This document shows, piece by piece, positions 62,895 to 64,000 of a stretch of 64,000 bases of DNA. Made by a program: the position numbers and the translations under genes. The first letter of the stretch is position 1. The number at the start of each line of letters is the position of its first letter. Origin of the DNA: Sphingomonas faeni (GTDB lineage: Bacteria; Pseudomonadota; Alphaproteobacteria; Sphingomonadales; Sphingomonadaceae); the NCBI RefSeq assembly GCF_003053745.1, contig NZ_QAYE01000005.1, positions 124,001 through 188,000 of the forward strand. The letters run 5' to 3'. The notes below the pieces were generated by a model, which searched no databases, had not been told where the DNA came from, and saw nothing but the letters and a program-made list of their open reading frames with translations.

Positions 62895-63815
62895 TCAATA
62901 CCGAACCCGTTCCGCCTTCACGCCAAGCTTGGCCAACTGCGCCTGAACGCTGTCCTTGCCCGCCAGATGCCCCGCACCCACCGCAATAAACACCGTCCCG
63001 GGCGTCCCGAGTCGAGTCTTCACCCACTCCGCCCAGCGTGCATTACGATCCACAAGCAACACCTTCGCCACCTCGGGCGAATCCTTCAAACTGTCGTTCA
63101 TCTCCTTGGCCAAAGCCTCAGGATCCCCCTTCGCCCACTCGTCGACCATCGTCGCCATCGTGCTCTCGAGCTTAGGCAACTCGTCGATCGTGCTTCCCAG
63201 AAACTGAATCTGCGCCTTCTGCGACAGCCCCCCAAAATACCCGAGCTGCTGCTCCGCCGTCTCAAGCCCAATCACCGGCTTCCCCGCAGCCTTAGCTGCC
63301 GCCGTGATCACCTGCTCGGGCCCGTTCGCCGCATCATACCCCAGCTTCGACAGCGGCGCGATCGACAGGTTGGTCGCCGCGAGCCAAGGCTTGAACCGAT
63401 CGAACGCATTCGCCGGCAAGCCCAGATCGGTCACCGCCTTCGCATACGCCGCACGCTTGTCCGCGGGCAGCTGCTCGGTCAGCGTCGGGCCATCCTTCGA
63501 CACCCCCGTCGCCATTACCAGCGACTGCATCTTGGCCGGATCGGGCATCACCAGCTCCAGCACCACCTGGTTCGAGCGATCGAACGCGGTCTTCACCGCC
63601 TCGTCGAACCACGTCATGCCGGGCTTCAGCACATGGATCGTCCCGAACAGGTAGATCGTCGTGTCCTTGTCCTTCACCACCCATAGCGCCGGATCGGCAT
63701 CGTTCGCGGCTTGCGCAGGCTTCGGCGCGACCTGCGCACAGGCGGGCAAAGCGAACGCCATGGCGATGGCGGACAGCGCGGATCGGAACGAAACGATCTT
63801 CGAAAACAGCTTCAA
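62895..63815 (-). CDS. TraB/GumN family secreted protein
   Basis: About 306 residues. Signal peptide with a lipobox-like LPAC (about 22-26) from the TTG at 63815, giving MKLFSKIVSF; AAGGA lies 10 bases before it. An ATG at 63848 adds 11 polar residues and has no ribosome-binding site. The family signature TTIYLFGTIHVLKPGMTWFDEAVKTAF (GxxH motif) and VFIAVGAGHLAGKDSVQAQLAKLG (C-terminal GxxHL) are present, as in TraB/TIKI-type proteins, which may be metal-dependent proteases. Not in a xanthan (gum) cluster. Divergent from glyQ. Confidence 0.87.
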   Translation of the reverse strand: MKLFSKIVSFRSALSAIAMAFALPACAQVAPKPAQAANDADPALWVVKDKDTTIYLFGTIHVLKPGMTWFDEAVKTAFDRSNQVVLELVMPDPAKMQSLVMATGVSKDGPTLTEQLPADKRAAYAKAVTDLGLPANAFDRFKPWLAATNLSIAPLSKLGYDAANGPEQVITAAAKAAGKPVIGLETAEQQLGYFGGLSQKAQIQFLGSTIDELPKLESTMATMVDEWAKGDPEALAKEMNDSLKDSPEVAKVLLVDRNARWAEWVKTRLGTPGTVFIAVGAGHLAGKDSVQAQLAKLGVKAERVRY

Positions 63816-63910
63816 GGGGAGGGCATCCTTATCGTTGGTGCAGCCCATGTAGGACGCCGCACCTTAACGCACCACTTGCCTCCCGCACCCCCATCCGCCA
63901 AAGCCCGCGC

Positions 63911-64000
63911 GTGACCCAGCCCGTGATAAAGCCTCTTAGCTTCCAGCGCATGATCCTCACGCTCCACGATTACTGGAGCGAACACGGATGCCTGATCCTG
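63911..64000 (+). CDS. glyQ: Glycine-tRNA ligase alpha subunit (5' part only)
   Basis: Only the first 26-30 codons are in the window; the frame is open to the right edge. It reads KPLSFQRMILTLHDYWSEHGCLIL, matching the conserved start of GlyQ (SFQ..IL.L..YW...GC.I..), the alpha subunit of the tetrameric bacterial glycyl-tRNA synthetase. GTG 63911 and GTG 63923 are both possible starts. glyS should lie downstream outside this window. Confidence 0.85.
   Translation, partial: MTQPVIKPLSFQRMILTLHDYWSEHGCLIL

Overview
This 64 kb window is GC-rich chromosomal DNA from an alphaproteobacterium, most likely a Sphingomonas-type sphingomonad. The evidence is the split ATP-synthase locus (atpI-B-E-b'-b with no F1 genes beside it), the grpE/dnaK/dnaJ block, a GcrA cell-cycle regulator, RpoH- and EcfG-type promoter motifs of the alphaproteobacterial form, and many short palindromic intergenic repeats. 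I see no tRNA, rRNA, CRISPR array, prophage or insertion sequence. Almost all of it is core chromosome.

Layout. 1-6.3 kb: the chaperone block (3' end of grpE, a threonine synthase, then dnaK and dnaJ), interrupted on the minus strand by a copper chaperone PCu(A)C overlapping a HExxH protein. 6.3-11.8 kb: small membrane and secreted proteins, purB, an EF-hand protein, a BLUF blue-light photoreceptor and radC. 11.8-18.5 kb: a ydbH-ynbE-ydbL envelope lipid-transport operon and the F0 genes of ATP synthase. 18.7-28.6 kb: an SMR exporter, uvrC, a polysaccharide deacetylase, recO, leuB with a glycosyltransferase-GtrA fusion, and the overlapping chain metZ-apaG-lysR-GNAT. 28.7-35.2 kb: a serine hydrolase with an ABC-2 permease, gcrA, an outer-membrane barrel protein and parE. 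35.4-41.3 kb: argD-argF-hslO, then queC-queE. 41.5-47.4 kb: a Met-rich lipoprotein, lipB, two membrane proteins, hemF with a GNAT, and trmL. 47.6-51.1 kb: the cytochrome bc1 operon (Rieske, cyt b, cyt c1) and apt. 51.3-57.7 kb: a glycine/arginine-rich lipoprotein under an EcfG-type promoter, MaoC and phosphodiesterase genes, a Met/His-rich presumed copper outer-membrane operon, and small secreted proteins. 57.8-64 kb: ychF, an alcohol dehydrogenase, a 2OG-Fe(II) oxygenase, pth, rplY, a TraB/GumN protein and the 5' end of glyQ.

The most unusual structure is between gcrA (plus) and the convergent outer-membrane protein gene (minus). Each gene is followed, from the base after its stop codon, by a near-identical element of about 142 nt. 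Each copy carries three hairpins and an intrinsic terminator, and the two copies face each other as mirror images. They differ at about 17 positions by eye, and the differences inside stems are compensatory or wobble changes, which suggests a selected RNA structure. Also notable: a BLUF protein with every photocycle residue in register, a lipoprotein with (A/S)NDTMM repeats, and five families of paired intergenic palindromes at about 26 loci.
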